Assembly (NCBI RefSeq): GCF_026213295.1
Contig: NC_079419.1
Coordinates: forward strand, 27,319,206 to 27,383,205
Source: Gadus chalcogrammus
Lineage: Eukaryota > Chordata > Actinopteri > Gadiformes > Gadidae
Length of the DNA stretch: 64,000 nucleotides
Reading direction: 5' to 3'
The notes below the pieces were generated by a model. That model did no database searches. It was given only the letters and a program-made list of their open reading frames with translations, and was not told the origin of the DNA. Positions 25,125 to 34,232 of the stretch are shown piece after piece. The first letter of the stretch is position 1; the number at the start of each line of letters is the position of its first letter. The position numbers were made by a program, and so were the translations under genes.

Positions 25125-25230
25125 CAGAGAGAGAGAGCGAGAGAGAGGCTTCAGAAAGGGTGTGCGCAGATAGTACATTGCACCCTAGTTATGTTTATGC
25201 AAAAACCACAAATGCTATATATATATATAT
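24926..25230 (+). repeat. 'cattctgaatgggagtgtt' repeat family, copy with GA microsatellite
   Basis: Starts caacccggtatcac and includes tccgactt..cgtgctacacagaacga, gcattctgaatgggagtgtt, a GA tract (25090-25150) and a (TA)n end. The segment at 53590-53885 is its inverted near-identical copy. Confidence 0.85.
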
Positions 25231-25235
25231 ATTAT

Positions 25236-25687
25236 TGCAGTATTCTTGAAGAAAGTTGTCCAATCCCGGGTTGCTTTTAACTCACTTTATTTGTTATAAA
25301 GTAGGCATGTTTCGGTATGGTAACTATGAAGCTTAAGGAAGGGAATTGTATCTAACGCGTGGAGAGGAAAATACCGTGATCTACTTCAAGCCCCCGGGCT
25401 TAGGCCCGGTGGCTCTCTGCCGTCTACCTATTGATCTCTGGGCTCCTAGCTTCGAATCACCAGCTAGGGGACGTCAAGTGGGCGTGTCCTATGTAGTGGG
25501 CGTGGCCGGGGTGACGTAATGGCTTCGGCTTCTTCACCTAACTAAAGGTGATGCCTTCTGTGGAGGGAGAAGCCTTCAATAAGGTCTTGCTCCCATTGTG
25601 GCTATGTATAGTATTTACGGCTTATATGTTTGGTCCTGCTTCCTAGTGGTTATGTGAGGGTAATGCAGCTTCTTAAAATACTTAACA
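25236..25687 (-). mobile_element. 3' LTR of a broken endogenous retrovirus
   Basis: 452 bp of the same LTR family as 17807, 20267 and 50229, in minus orientation. No target duplication spans it alone. Instead the adjoining minus-strand bases at 25688-25705 are purine-rich (a polypurine tract), showing that internal retroviral sequence continues to the right. Confidence 0.75.
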
Positions 25688-26711
25688 ATCCCTCCTTGGT
25701 CATCTCAGATGACCATACAATAATATTTTAAATCATAAACACCATTTACCACATCGAAACATAGTCAAAGTAGGATAAATCATCAACACCACCAACCGAG
25801 TGGGAAAACTCGGTTTTTACAGAGTAAAAACCACCACGGATTACCATAACACTGTAACGGCATTCGCCCTGATGGGTCTCATAGGTAATACAAGTCATAT
25901 TAACAATACAACAATGAACATATATCCTGGTTATCATACAATCATATGGTCAAACAGCACACAAACTAAAGTATCCATATAAATCCTAAGCTAATACTTT
26001 TTGGTTATGTGCAACAAGGTCATAAAATGTTCAACATGTGCATAATACATTTTTTAAAAGATTCAAGATTATTGATAGGCTAGCATGGATTTGGGTGGTT
26101 CAGGTGATCTTCGTGTATTGGTGCGCTGTTGCATGTGGGTGGTTTTGGACGTTGTTATTATCGCAGCCATTGTTTCTTCTGTCGCCGTGGGGGCCTGTAA
26201 TTCATGAACCCAAGACTCGTCCCTCCTTGTCAAGGGCTCAGCTCACAGAGAGGTTACTTTCACATCATGGGAGCCTCCTTCAGGCGTTCAATCGTCGTCG
26301 TGTCAGCAACAGGAAATCTGTAAACAACCGTCTCAAAGAATATCAACAGTACCATTATCAATGCAGCGATACAGAAATAACGGGTTGCACTCGCAACCAA
26401 ACAATACTATATATTAACAAACACAACCCGTCTTGGTGGTTCAATAATTAGTTATTCAAGTAAATCCAGGATATTGATTATTTTAGACACAGGTGCTTCT
26501 ACTAGAATAGTATAGGTGTTGACTATTCTACATATTACAGCTGGAAAGGGTCGGGCCCCTCAGGTGATGTATCGTTCACTTTCATCTGATCATATCTGAT
26601 CCCCATGTAAGCCTGAATGGCACTTGGCGCTTCTGTAGCGCTCACTACTGTGGTGATCAGCAGATGCAGTAGCCCTCGTGCGCAGGGAATACAACGGCAG
26701 CCGGTGACAAG
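25688..26711 (-). pseudogene. 3' internal part of the endogenous retrovirus, end of a broken env-like gene
   Basis: Minus-strand internal sequence next to the LTR. The part near 26560-26711 reads as the cytoplasmic end of an envelope transmembrane subunit. Its upstream portion lies at 33847-33908 and 45700-45880, separated by the gypsy and hAT insertions. The remaining 25700-26500 has many stops and no domain I recognise. It is an old, interrupted copy and cannot encode a protein. Confidence 0.55.
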
Positions 26712-27074
26712 TGTTACCTCCCTCAGCTTCCCTGCTCCGAACCGTAGTTGGGAGCGAGCTGTTTTGAATTATATTACTTGGCTCGTTGCAGGTAACTTGC
26801 TTGTCTAGTTGTCCGGTTAACATAGCCGAAGCACAAACAGTGAGGCGTTGGTGGGTTGCAGCAATGAATTAGGCTTTCTTTATTTCCACAATGGTACATT
26901 AACAAAGCATAAAAGGCTACTATCCGTTCGCACTGTAGACTCCGACTGATTTCCCGCGTGATCCTTCGTTTTACACTACCCACAACACACCCGTTCTATT
27001 ACGTCACACCTAATGCGCCACACAAACGTATTTTACCCCAATAAAACCACCAGGGGGAGCCAGAGACTGCAACA
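26712..27074 (-). repeat. 3' LTR of the gypsy element
   Basis: 363 bp, matching 33484-33846 base for base by eye, including an identical 69-codon chance ORF. It includes an AT-rich promoter-like stretch and 'tttattggggtaa' on the minus strand. Confidence 0.93.
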
Positions 27075-27814
27075 CTACCCCCACTCTGGAGAATGTTTAA
27101 ACCCTTAACATATCTCCAGCATCACTACACTGTACACAGGAAAATACCAATTAGACCGTCATTATACAAGCATCCAACCATAACATGTGTTTCCCACAGG
27201 CCCTGAAGGGGTCCTCTTCCAGTGGAAAGTTAAGGTGAAAAGGCAATGCCTATAAACGTAAATTAAAGCGTATTCCCCACTCCTTTCGTACATGTAGGCA
27301 AATGGCATGAACACTCATACATTAGCGTAATTTACAGGGTGTAAGATTTCAAGTGCAATAGCGTACTACAGGGTGTAGGATTTCAAGTGCAAAAATAGGG
27401 CAACATTTTCTATTATACAAATAACATTTTTCTTTCTTCCAAATCGTTTTTCACACGCATGCCCATTAAGTGCCTCAACGGTAAACATACCCAGGATGCT
27501 CCAATAAAACTATGCGCACCATTAGTTTTCAAACCACCGACTGGTGACAGCAAACAACAATATCAAACCGTTAAATCGTATAAAGCTTCACATTTTTAAC
27601 CTCAACATAGGCGAGTTACCTTGCAATGACACTACTGGAAATACAATCTTGGTTATTGTCAATACTCGAACTCTTTTGCTTTGACAATACTGGAACTTCT
27701 TTTTTTTTTTGGTTTGGACAACACAGGAACTCTTGTTTTTGTTGTCTTTTACTGGAACTCTTTTTCTCTGAGGAGGGCAGCGATCCGCCTACACCCAACC
27801 TCAGGCAACTATGC

Positions 27815-30800
27815 TCAGTGATCAATCCAGTCACCAAACATGTCAGGAGCTCTGCGGACCCTCCGGGGTCGACGCCGAGGGGTGGAGCTCAAAAGAGGAC
27901 GACCAGCTTCTCCCCTGGCCGTATGCGAGGTCCCAGCCTCCTCCAGCGAAGGCTCAGCGGGGTGGCAAGGAAGCTGGCTGCTGCTCGGTGATGGTGGTGG
28001 AGAGAAGAGGCCTGGAAGGGCCTCCACAACAGGGTCCTCCGTCTCTGGTGACGTGCCCCAAAGGTCAAGGGGACTGCTGTCGATTTCTGAAGGGCTGGGG
28101 TCTGACGACGGGGGTGGCGCCTCCACTGGTGCCCACGTTCCAGCCTCCCGAAATGTCCAGCTGTTGTCTAGTGCTGTCCTGGAATGGTAAGCTTTGAGTT
28201 TGTCGTGATGAACGACTTTCATCTTCATCCTCTGACCCTTTTTAATCCGGTAGACCAAGTCGTCCAGTACGCCCACAATGAAGTACGGACCCTCGTAGGA
28301 AGGCAGGAACTTCCGCACTTTATCCTTTACCCTCTTGGTGCCTTTGACTAGGAACCATACTGCATCACCAACTTTGTGTTGGACTCTGCAAACATTTTTG
28401 TCGTACTGCCGTTTGGCACGCTCGACAGATTTTCCCAGCGCCTCCCGGGCCAACTGGTGAGATAGCTCGAGCCTTTCCCGGAGCTGTACAACATAGGATG
28501 GAGGGGTAGTAGTGTTGTCTGGGTCAGGTGGCAACCCAGCAACAAGATCCACTGGCTCGGTAATTTCCCGCCCGAACAGCATCATGTTAGGCGTCAGGCC
28601 CGTGGAGCTGTGTTTGGATGCCCGGTAGGCCATGACTGCATATGGGGTCATGATGTCCCAGTCCCAGTGACATCGTTCCGCAGTGGTGGCTATGATTTTC
28701 TGCAGGGTGGCATTGAAACGTTCTACTTGGCCGTCTGACTGCGGCCGAAACGGCGTGGTCCGTGTCTTGTCGATTCCCAGCAGTTCACACATTCTCTGGA
28801 ACACAGCCGACTCGAAATTGGTACCTTGGTCGCTGTGTAGGCACTGTGGAGCTCCGTACCGGCACACCCACTCGGAAACAATCTTCTCGGCCACCGTCGT
28901 TGCTTGTTCATTGGGAACCGGGTAGGCTTCCACCCATTTGCTGAAGTAGTCTTGTACTACTATTATGTAGCGGTTGCGCCTTTCAGTTTCATTTAATGGT
29001 CCCATTAAATCGACTGCGATGCGTTCGAAGGGGGCACCAACTCGCACTGTGCCCATGGCGGCTTGAGGTGTTTTCTTCGGGCGGGCTTTTGCAGCACAGC
29101 TGGTGCAGGTGCGGCACCACAGAGTGACGTCATCCCTCATATTGTACCAGTAGTACCGGGCCTTGAGACGTGCGAGTGTCCTTTCTCCTCCAAAGTGGCC
29201 ACCGACTGGGCCATCGTGCAATTGCTCCGTGACTGAGGTGCGGTACTCTTGAGGCAACAGGATCTGTGGATAGAACACCTTTCCATCTGTGCAGTAGAAT
29301 TTCCTCAGCAAAACGCCATCTTTCTGGTAGAGCCTTTTCCACTGCGACCAGTAGGCTTTGGTGGCAGGGCTGTAGGGTGCTATGTCCGCCCAGGGTGGCC
29401 TGCTCCTCCCCTCGTCCATCCACTTCCTCACTGGTGCTATGTCTGGGTCAGCTTCTTGGGCACTGATTAACTGCTCTTGGGTCCAACCACTGAACAGGTT
29501 GGTTTGGGCTGGCTCACTCACCCTGTAGACACCTGGTCGGAACAGAGAGCCAGCTTGATCATTACTGAAAACGTCCGCTACCCCCACTGGAAGATGCTTA
29601 GACTCAACTGCAGGGCTGCCTCCATAGCTATCTTCAGGCACCACTACCCCCACTGGAGGTTGCTCTGCAGGAGTTTCCACGGCATCCTCTTCAGGCACCA
29701 CTACCCCCACTGGAGGTTGCTCTGCAGGAGTTTCCACGGCATCCTCTTCATCCTCTTCGGCCATGTTGCACTGAATCCCCTTGTGCTGGAACTGGTTACT
29801 GAGGCTAGGCTCCGGCACTGTGCATGGGCATGACGTCCGGCAGGGTCTTCTGGAGAGCGCGTCCGCATTTTGGTGGTGTCTCCCTGGACGATGGATCACC
29901 AGGAACTCGTACTCTGCTAGTTTCTCAAGCCAGCGAGCAAGCTGACCCTCAGGCTCCTTCATCCGAGTCAACCAGCGCAGGCTGCTGTGATCAGTCCGTA
30001 TGATGAATGATCTCCCTAGTAGGTACTGCCGGAAATGAGAGGTGAACTCGACAGCTGCCAGAAGTTCTCGTCTGGTGGTGCAGTAGTTTTGCTCAGTGGG
30101 CGACATTCTCCTGCTCCCATAGGCTAGCACTCTCTCCTCACCTTCTTGCACTTGGGAGAGGACTGCTCCGATTCCCCAGTCACTGGCGTCTGTGTCGAGG
30201 AGCAGTTGGCCACTGTCGAGGGGATAGCCCAGCACCGGCGCTGACGTCAACCGGCTTTTCAGCTGCTCGAACGCCTCCTGGCATTCATCCGTCCAGTTAA
30301 AGCGTGCATACTTTTTGGTGAGTTCGTGGAGGGGCTTGGCAACTGTGGCGAAATCCTTGACGAAGCGTCGGTAGTACGAGGCCAGGCCGACAAACTGACG
30401 CACTTCAGAGACGTTTCGGGGTGCGGGCCACTCAGTCACCTTTTGGATCTTTTGGGGGTCAGTAGCGATACCTTTGCTGGAGACGATGTGCCCCAGGTAA
30501 GCCACTCGCTCTCGGAACAGGAAACACTTTGATGGTTTAAGTTTCAGGTTGGCGGCGCGTAGTCTGTTGAACACCTGGCTCAGCCGCTCCAACATGTCGG
30601 TGCCGTCCCGCCCCAGGACAATGATGTCATCGAGGTACACCAAACAGGTCTCCCACTGCAGCCCGGCCAGGACACGGTCCATGAGCCTCTGGAATGTGGC
30701 CGGCGCATTGCACAGTCCGAAAGGCATCACATTCCATTCGAACAGGCCCTTACGGGTGCAGAAAGCAGCGGCTTTTCGGGCTCTCGGCGTCATTTCCACC

Positions 30801-33364
30801 TGCCAGTACCCTGATGTTAAATCCAGCGTGCTGAAGTACCTGGCGGTGGACAATGTGTCTAAGGTGTCCTGGATGCGGGGCAGTGGATACGCATCCTTAA
30901 TGGTCCTCTCATTTAAGAGCCTGTAGTCGACACATAGCCGCGAAGTCTGGTCCTTCTTCCTTACCATAACAATTGGTGCAGCCCAGCTGCTGTGGCTGAG
31001 TTGGGCCACACCAGTGTCCAGGCTCTGCTGCACCTGCTGGTCCGCTGCAGTTTGTTTGTCTCCAGCCATCCTGCGTGGTTGCTGTTTCACAGGTGGACCA
31101 GGGATGGTGAGGATATCGTGCTGCACGAGGCCAGTACGGCCAAGGTCAGTGGGCCCCGTGGAGAAGACGTCACTGTATGACCGTAGCAGGCAGGCCACCC
31201 TCTCATGGTCCCCCTTTGGCAGACTAGCACAGCTCTCATTATACAGGACCTGCAGGTGGCTGGGCAAAGAAGCAGAGACAGAGTTAATCGGTTCGGAGGC
31301 CGGTGGGGCGAGGGGTGGCTGGGGCTCCAGCTTCCCTAACACCGTTGCTGGTTGTAGGATCCCTGCCACAACGCCTCTCTTCAACGTGACAGGTAAGGCT
31401 CCAGGGTTGAAGACTCTGATGGGAACGTTGGTGGACCGCTGCGCCTGTACGACGAGGTGAGCCACTAGTACGTGGTGTTTTTCGATGAAACCTTTAGTTG
31501 GGCTCAGCATCAGGTCTCCGTCAGCGTGGCGGAGGTGGGCGGTGCCGGGGACTACATACTCACACCCCGATTCCAACACTGTTGTGCGGGCCACTCTGAC
31601 AATGTGCACCCGGGACTGATGGCTTGGGTTAAAACGAGGTACCTTCTCTCCGCATAGGGTTATCTCCCGGCGACCATAGTCCAGCTGGGCACTCGTCTGA
31701 TGTAGGAAAGGGTGCCCCAGGATAACCTCGGTGCTCTCTGCTGTGTCGGCCATGATGAAGTTCACATTGGTAGCTCGGCTCCCAACTCGTACTGGTAGGT
31801 TGACTTCCCCCAGCACTGCCAGACCACCGGGGCCGATGCCCTGCAGGACCTCCGCGACAGATGGCTCTATTGGGGGTCTGGACTCTGTGGGAATGGCGTT
31901 GAAGAGATGGAGGGGCAACACATTCCTCCGAGCACCAGAGTCAAGCAGAGCACACATTTCCAATCCATGTATCAATATTTGAACACACATGTCGTCTTCC
32001 TGACTTGCAGTACAGGTGACCACTATACCTGTGTCGGGGGCTGTGTTGTTATTGACTGTCCGAGCTTGCTGTCTGGGTCGACGGGGAGAAGGGCAGTTTC
32101 TCATCATATGCCCTAGACCGGAGCAGTTGTGGCACTGAACATCCCCCATAGGCATTTTGACATTTGTGGTTTTCTTCTGGTGCCACTGCGGACTAAATCT
32201 TGGAGCCCTCTCTGGTGAGTCGATGGACCAGACAGCTACCCCCACAGGCTCTACACAAGCTGGCATGCTGTTATTTTCACGTACCGTGGCGGCCCTGGCT
32301 CTCTGATTTACAAAGCTGCGTTGGCCAGGCTGCATGAATTGTGTGACTGTTCTGGCGGCCCTCCTGGTGGTCTCATAGCTGTGTGCGATGTCATATGCTC
32401 TGGCCAGGGTGCGCGGCTGCTTCTCCAGTAGCCTTTGCACCACCTCGGCGTCGGCCAGGGCGTTGGTGAAGACCTCCACACTGATGGCGTCCTGCTCCAG
32501 CTCTGTACGGTCAGCATACACAATGGACACTTTCTCATAAATATCATCCCTTAAGAGGTGCAGCGCTTCGTTCTGCCCCCTAACCCGCTGTCTCAATTCG
32601 ATGCCGATGGCTGCCGCATGCTCGGAGCGCGGCCCGTAGGCAGTCTCTATTTCAGCCACAATCCGCCGGTAGTTCCAACGGTCAGATCTGGGATTTTTAT
32701 GGACGATAGCTCCAGCCGCGCCATTCAGGCTGAATCTCAGTTGCACTGCCATTGTTGCATCTGACCAATGATTTGCCATTGCACAGCTTTCGAACCGGTG
32801 AATAAAGTCTTTCCAGGAGCCCATTCCATCAAAATGGCCTGGCTTCAATATTGGAATTCTCTCTCTATATCCATAATGTTCATCGTCACTGTTGTCCATC
32901 GCTACAACATCTGGCGCTGTGTGTGATGACTGTGGCGCCGGCTTGGCGCTTCTCGCAGCTGACTGGCCGTATTGGTAGGTGTCGCGGTGTGGGGCATAGT
33001 TATCCTCATAGCTTCTTACTCCACAACGCTCCACGGGCTGGGGCATAGAGGGTGGAAAAGGTGTTGAAGTGAACTGAGGGGACAGTAAGTGGGTTGGGTC
33101 AAAAGGGTTTTGTGCCGTACAATTCACGGGGTTGAACAGGTTAGTCAACCGTGATGGCGGTGGCGTGGGGGGGAATGCTCGGTTGAGCGACGGCGTATGG
33201 CCGTGAACAATCCCTCCGTCTGCGGCTAACGCAGACGGAGGGATGCTAGCCGTGAAGGGGTTAAAGCCGTCGGCATATCGGCCGTCCATGTGGTTAACTG
33301 GGTCCATATCAGTGTCTCTTACATCTATTAAAAATGGGTTGGTGCTTATCCATCTCGACTCCAT
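27815..33364 (-). CDS. Gypsy Gag-Pol polyprotein, single intact ORF
   Basis: 1849 codons without a stop. Order: Gag (core near residues 150-360); CCHC zinc knuckle near 410 (CHNCSGLGHMMRNC); aspartic protease near 470 (LLDSGA); reverse transcriptase about 770-960 with YLDD near 908; RNase H about 1045-1170 (LLLDTDASDW, TDHSS); integrase about 1370-1590 with a His/Cys zinc domain and acidic triad in DLMGP, HSDQGTNFES and DGQVERFN. A GPY-type module near 1690 follows (LPSYEGPYFIV). RT before integrase is the gypsy (Metaviridae) order. Gag and Pol share one frame, with no frameshift or stop between them. A 57-bp tandem duplication (29641-29754) doubles a 19-residue acidic linker between RNase H and integrase. 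There is no env. Probably a young, potentially autonomous copy. Confidence 0.96.
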   Translation of the reverse strand: MESRWISTNPFLIDVRDTDMDPVNHMDGRYADGFNPFTASIPPSALAADGGIVHGHTPSLNRAFPPTPPPSRLTNLFNPVNCTAQNPFDPTHLLSPQFTSTPFPPSMPQPVERCGVRSYEDNYAPHRDTYQYGQSAARSAKPAPQSSHTAPDVVAMDNSDDEHYGYRERIPILKPGHFDGMGSWKDFIHRFESCAMANHWSDATMAVQLRFSLNGAAGAIVHKNPRSDRWNYRRIVAEIETAYGPRSEHAAAIGIELRQRVRGQNEALHLLRDDIYEKVSIVYADRTELEQDAISVEVFTNALADAEVVQRLLEKQPRTLARAYDIAHSYETTRRAARTVTQFMQPGQRSFVNQRARAATVRENNSMPACVEPVGVAVWSIDSPERAPRFSPQWHQKKTTNVKMPMGDVQCHNCSGLGHMMRNCPSPRRPRQQARTVNNNTAPDTGIVVTCTASQEDDMCVQILIHGLEMCALLDSGARRNVLPLHLFNAIPTESRPPIEPSVAEVLQGIGPGGLAVLGEVNLPVRVGSRATNVNFIMADTAESTEVILGHPFLHQTSAQLDYGRREITLCGEKVPRFNPSHQSRVHIVRVARTTVLESGCEYVVPGTAHLRHADGDLMLSPTKGFIEKHHVLVAHLVVQAQRSTNVPIRVFNPGALPVTLKRGVVAGILQPATVLGKLEPQPPLAPPASEPINSVSASLPSHLQVLYNESCASLPKGDHERVACLLRSYSDVFSTGPTDLGRTGLVQHDILTIPGPPVKQQPRRMAGDKQTAADQQVQQSLDTGVAQLSHSSWAAPIVMVRKKDQTSRLCVDYRLLNERTIKDAYPLPRIQDTLDTLSTARYFSTLDLTSGYWQVEMTPRARKAAAFCTRKGLFEWNVMPFGLCNAPATFQRLMDRVLAGLQWETCLVYLDDIIVLGRDGTDMLERLSQVFNRLRAANLKLKPSKCFLFRERVAYLGHIVSSKGIATDPQKIQKVTEWPAPRNVSEVRQFVGLASYYRRFVKDFATVAKPLHELTKKYARFNWTDECQEAFEQLKSRLTSAPVLGYPLDSGQLLLDTDASDWGIGAVLSQVQEGEERVLAYGSRRMSPTEQNYCTTRRELLAAVEFTSHFRQYLLGRSFIIRTDHSSLRWLTRMKEPEGQLARWLEKLAEYEFLVIHRPGRHHQNADALSRRPCRTSCPCTVPEPSLSNQFQHKGIQCNMAEEDEEDAVETPAEQPPVGVVVPEEDAVETPAEQPPVGVVVPEDSYGGSPAVESKHLPVGVADVFSNDQAGSLFRPGVYRVSEPAQTNLFSGWTQEQLISAQEADPDIAPVRKWMDEGRSRPPWADIAPYSPATKAYWSQWKRLYQKDGVLLRKFYCTDGKVFYPQILLPQEYRTSVTEQLHDGPVGGHFGGERTLARLKARYYWYNMRDDVTLWCRTCTSCAAKARPKKTPQAAMGTVRVGAPFERIAVDLMGPLNETERRNRYIIVVQDYFSKWVEAYPVPNEQATTVAEKIVSEWVCRYGAPQCLHSDQGTNFESAVFQRMCELLGIDKTRTTPFRPQSDGQVERFNATLQKIIATTAERCHWDWDIMTPYAVMAYRASKHSSTGLTPNMMLFGREITEPVDLVAGLPPDPDNTTTPPSYVVQLRERLELSHQLAREALGKSVERAKRQYDKNVCRVQHKVGDAVWFLVKGTKRVKDKVRKFLPSYEGPYFIVGVLDDLVYRIKKGQRMKMKVVHHDKLKAYHSRTALDNSWTFREAGTWAPVEAPPPSSDPSPSEIDSSPLDLWGTSPETEDPVVEALPGLFSPPPSPSSSQLPCHPAEPSLEEAGTSHTARGEAGRPLLSSTPRRRPRRVRRAPDMFGDWIDH

Positions 33365-33464
33365 CTCGACAGGCCTCCTATTTCAAGCATTAACGGTACC
33401 TTTAGCTTTAGCTCAGTCTGCGTCCGACCGTCCGACGTCCTCTCACTTTCTTCTTGCTTTGTTA

Positions 33465-33482
33465 ATCCCGGACGAGCCCCCA
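33465..33482 (-). promoter_or_regulatory. Primer-binding site for tRNA-Pro
   Basis: TGGGGGCTCGTCCGGGAT starts one base after the 5' LTR on the minus strand. It is the same 18-mer as the tRNA-Pro primer-binding site of murine leukaemia virus, so reverse transcription is probably primed by tRNA-Pro. Confidence 0.85.
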
Positions 33483-33483
33483 G

Positions 33484-33846
33484 TGTTACCTCCCTCAGCT
33501 TCCCTGCTCCGAACCGTAGTTGGGAGCGAGCTGTTTTGAATTATATTACTTGGCTCGTTGCAGGTAACTTGCTTGTCTAGTTGTCCGGTTAACATAGCCG
33601 AAGCACAAACAGTGAGGCGTTGGTGGGTTGCAGCAATGAATTAGGCTTTCTTTATTTCCACAATGGTACATTAACAAAGCATAAAAGGCTACTATCCGTT
33701 CGCACTGTAGACTCCGACTGATTTCCCGCGTGATCCTTCGTTTTACACTACCCACAACACACCCGTTCTATTACGTCACACCTAATGCGCCACACAAACG
33801 TATTTTACCCCAATAAAACCACCAGGGGGAGCCAGAGACTGCAACA
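33484..33846 (-). repeat. 5' LTR of the gypsy element
   Basis: 363 bp, identical by eye to 26712-27074. It should carry the promoter for the element, which reads leftwards. Confidence 0.93.
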
Positions 33847-34232
33847 CAATTAACACGGTCTCTGCCATTATTCCCGCGACGGGCACTTACTGGATCATGC
33901 CTTTCCACCAGGGGCGCAGATGGGATTTTTGAACTGGGGGGGACCAAGCTGTCAGCAAATTATTTCAACTCATTAAGTTATTTTTGTGTAATTTGGGCTT
34001 TAACTAGCGCTCAAGTAGTTACTTTCGTAATAGCCTATGGGCCAATGGTTTGCACTAAAAAGCCATTGGAGAATTCTAAATTGAAATCATGGATAAACAA
34101 CAGTGAACATTGTTAAACAAAGGCCTACTTGACTTTATGCAAAATATTTATTTAAGCATTTGTGTATATAACACTCAGAAGTGTAAACAACAACATATTT
34201 ACATAAATGAAAAAAGACAAAAAATATACTCT

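Larger units (their letters stand above)
26712..33846 (-). mobile_element. Full-length gypsy-type LTR retrotransposon
   Basis: 7135 bp bounded by two 363-bp LTRs (26712-27074, 33484-33846) that begin TGTTGC and end AACA on the minus strand; I saw no difference between them. The polypurine tract is at 27075-27090 and the primer-binding site at 33465-33482. Flanks are ATTG and CTTG on the minus strand, a 4-bp duplication with one mismatch. It sits inside the env remnant of the older retrovirus. The long 3' untranslated stretch 27075-27814 has no gene. Confidence 0.95.

Noticed and set aside
25090..25150. Arg/Glu-repeat proteins over GA tracts (also 53640-53720, 56870-56949)
   Set aside because: Simple-repeat translations in every frame; no conserved surroundings apart from the dispersed repeat.
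26774..26983. 69-codon ORF present twice (also at 33546-33755)
   Set aside because: It lies wholly in the gypsy LTR and is duplicated because the LTR is; no sign of a real protein.
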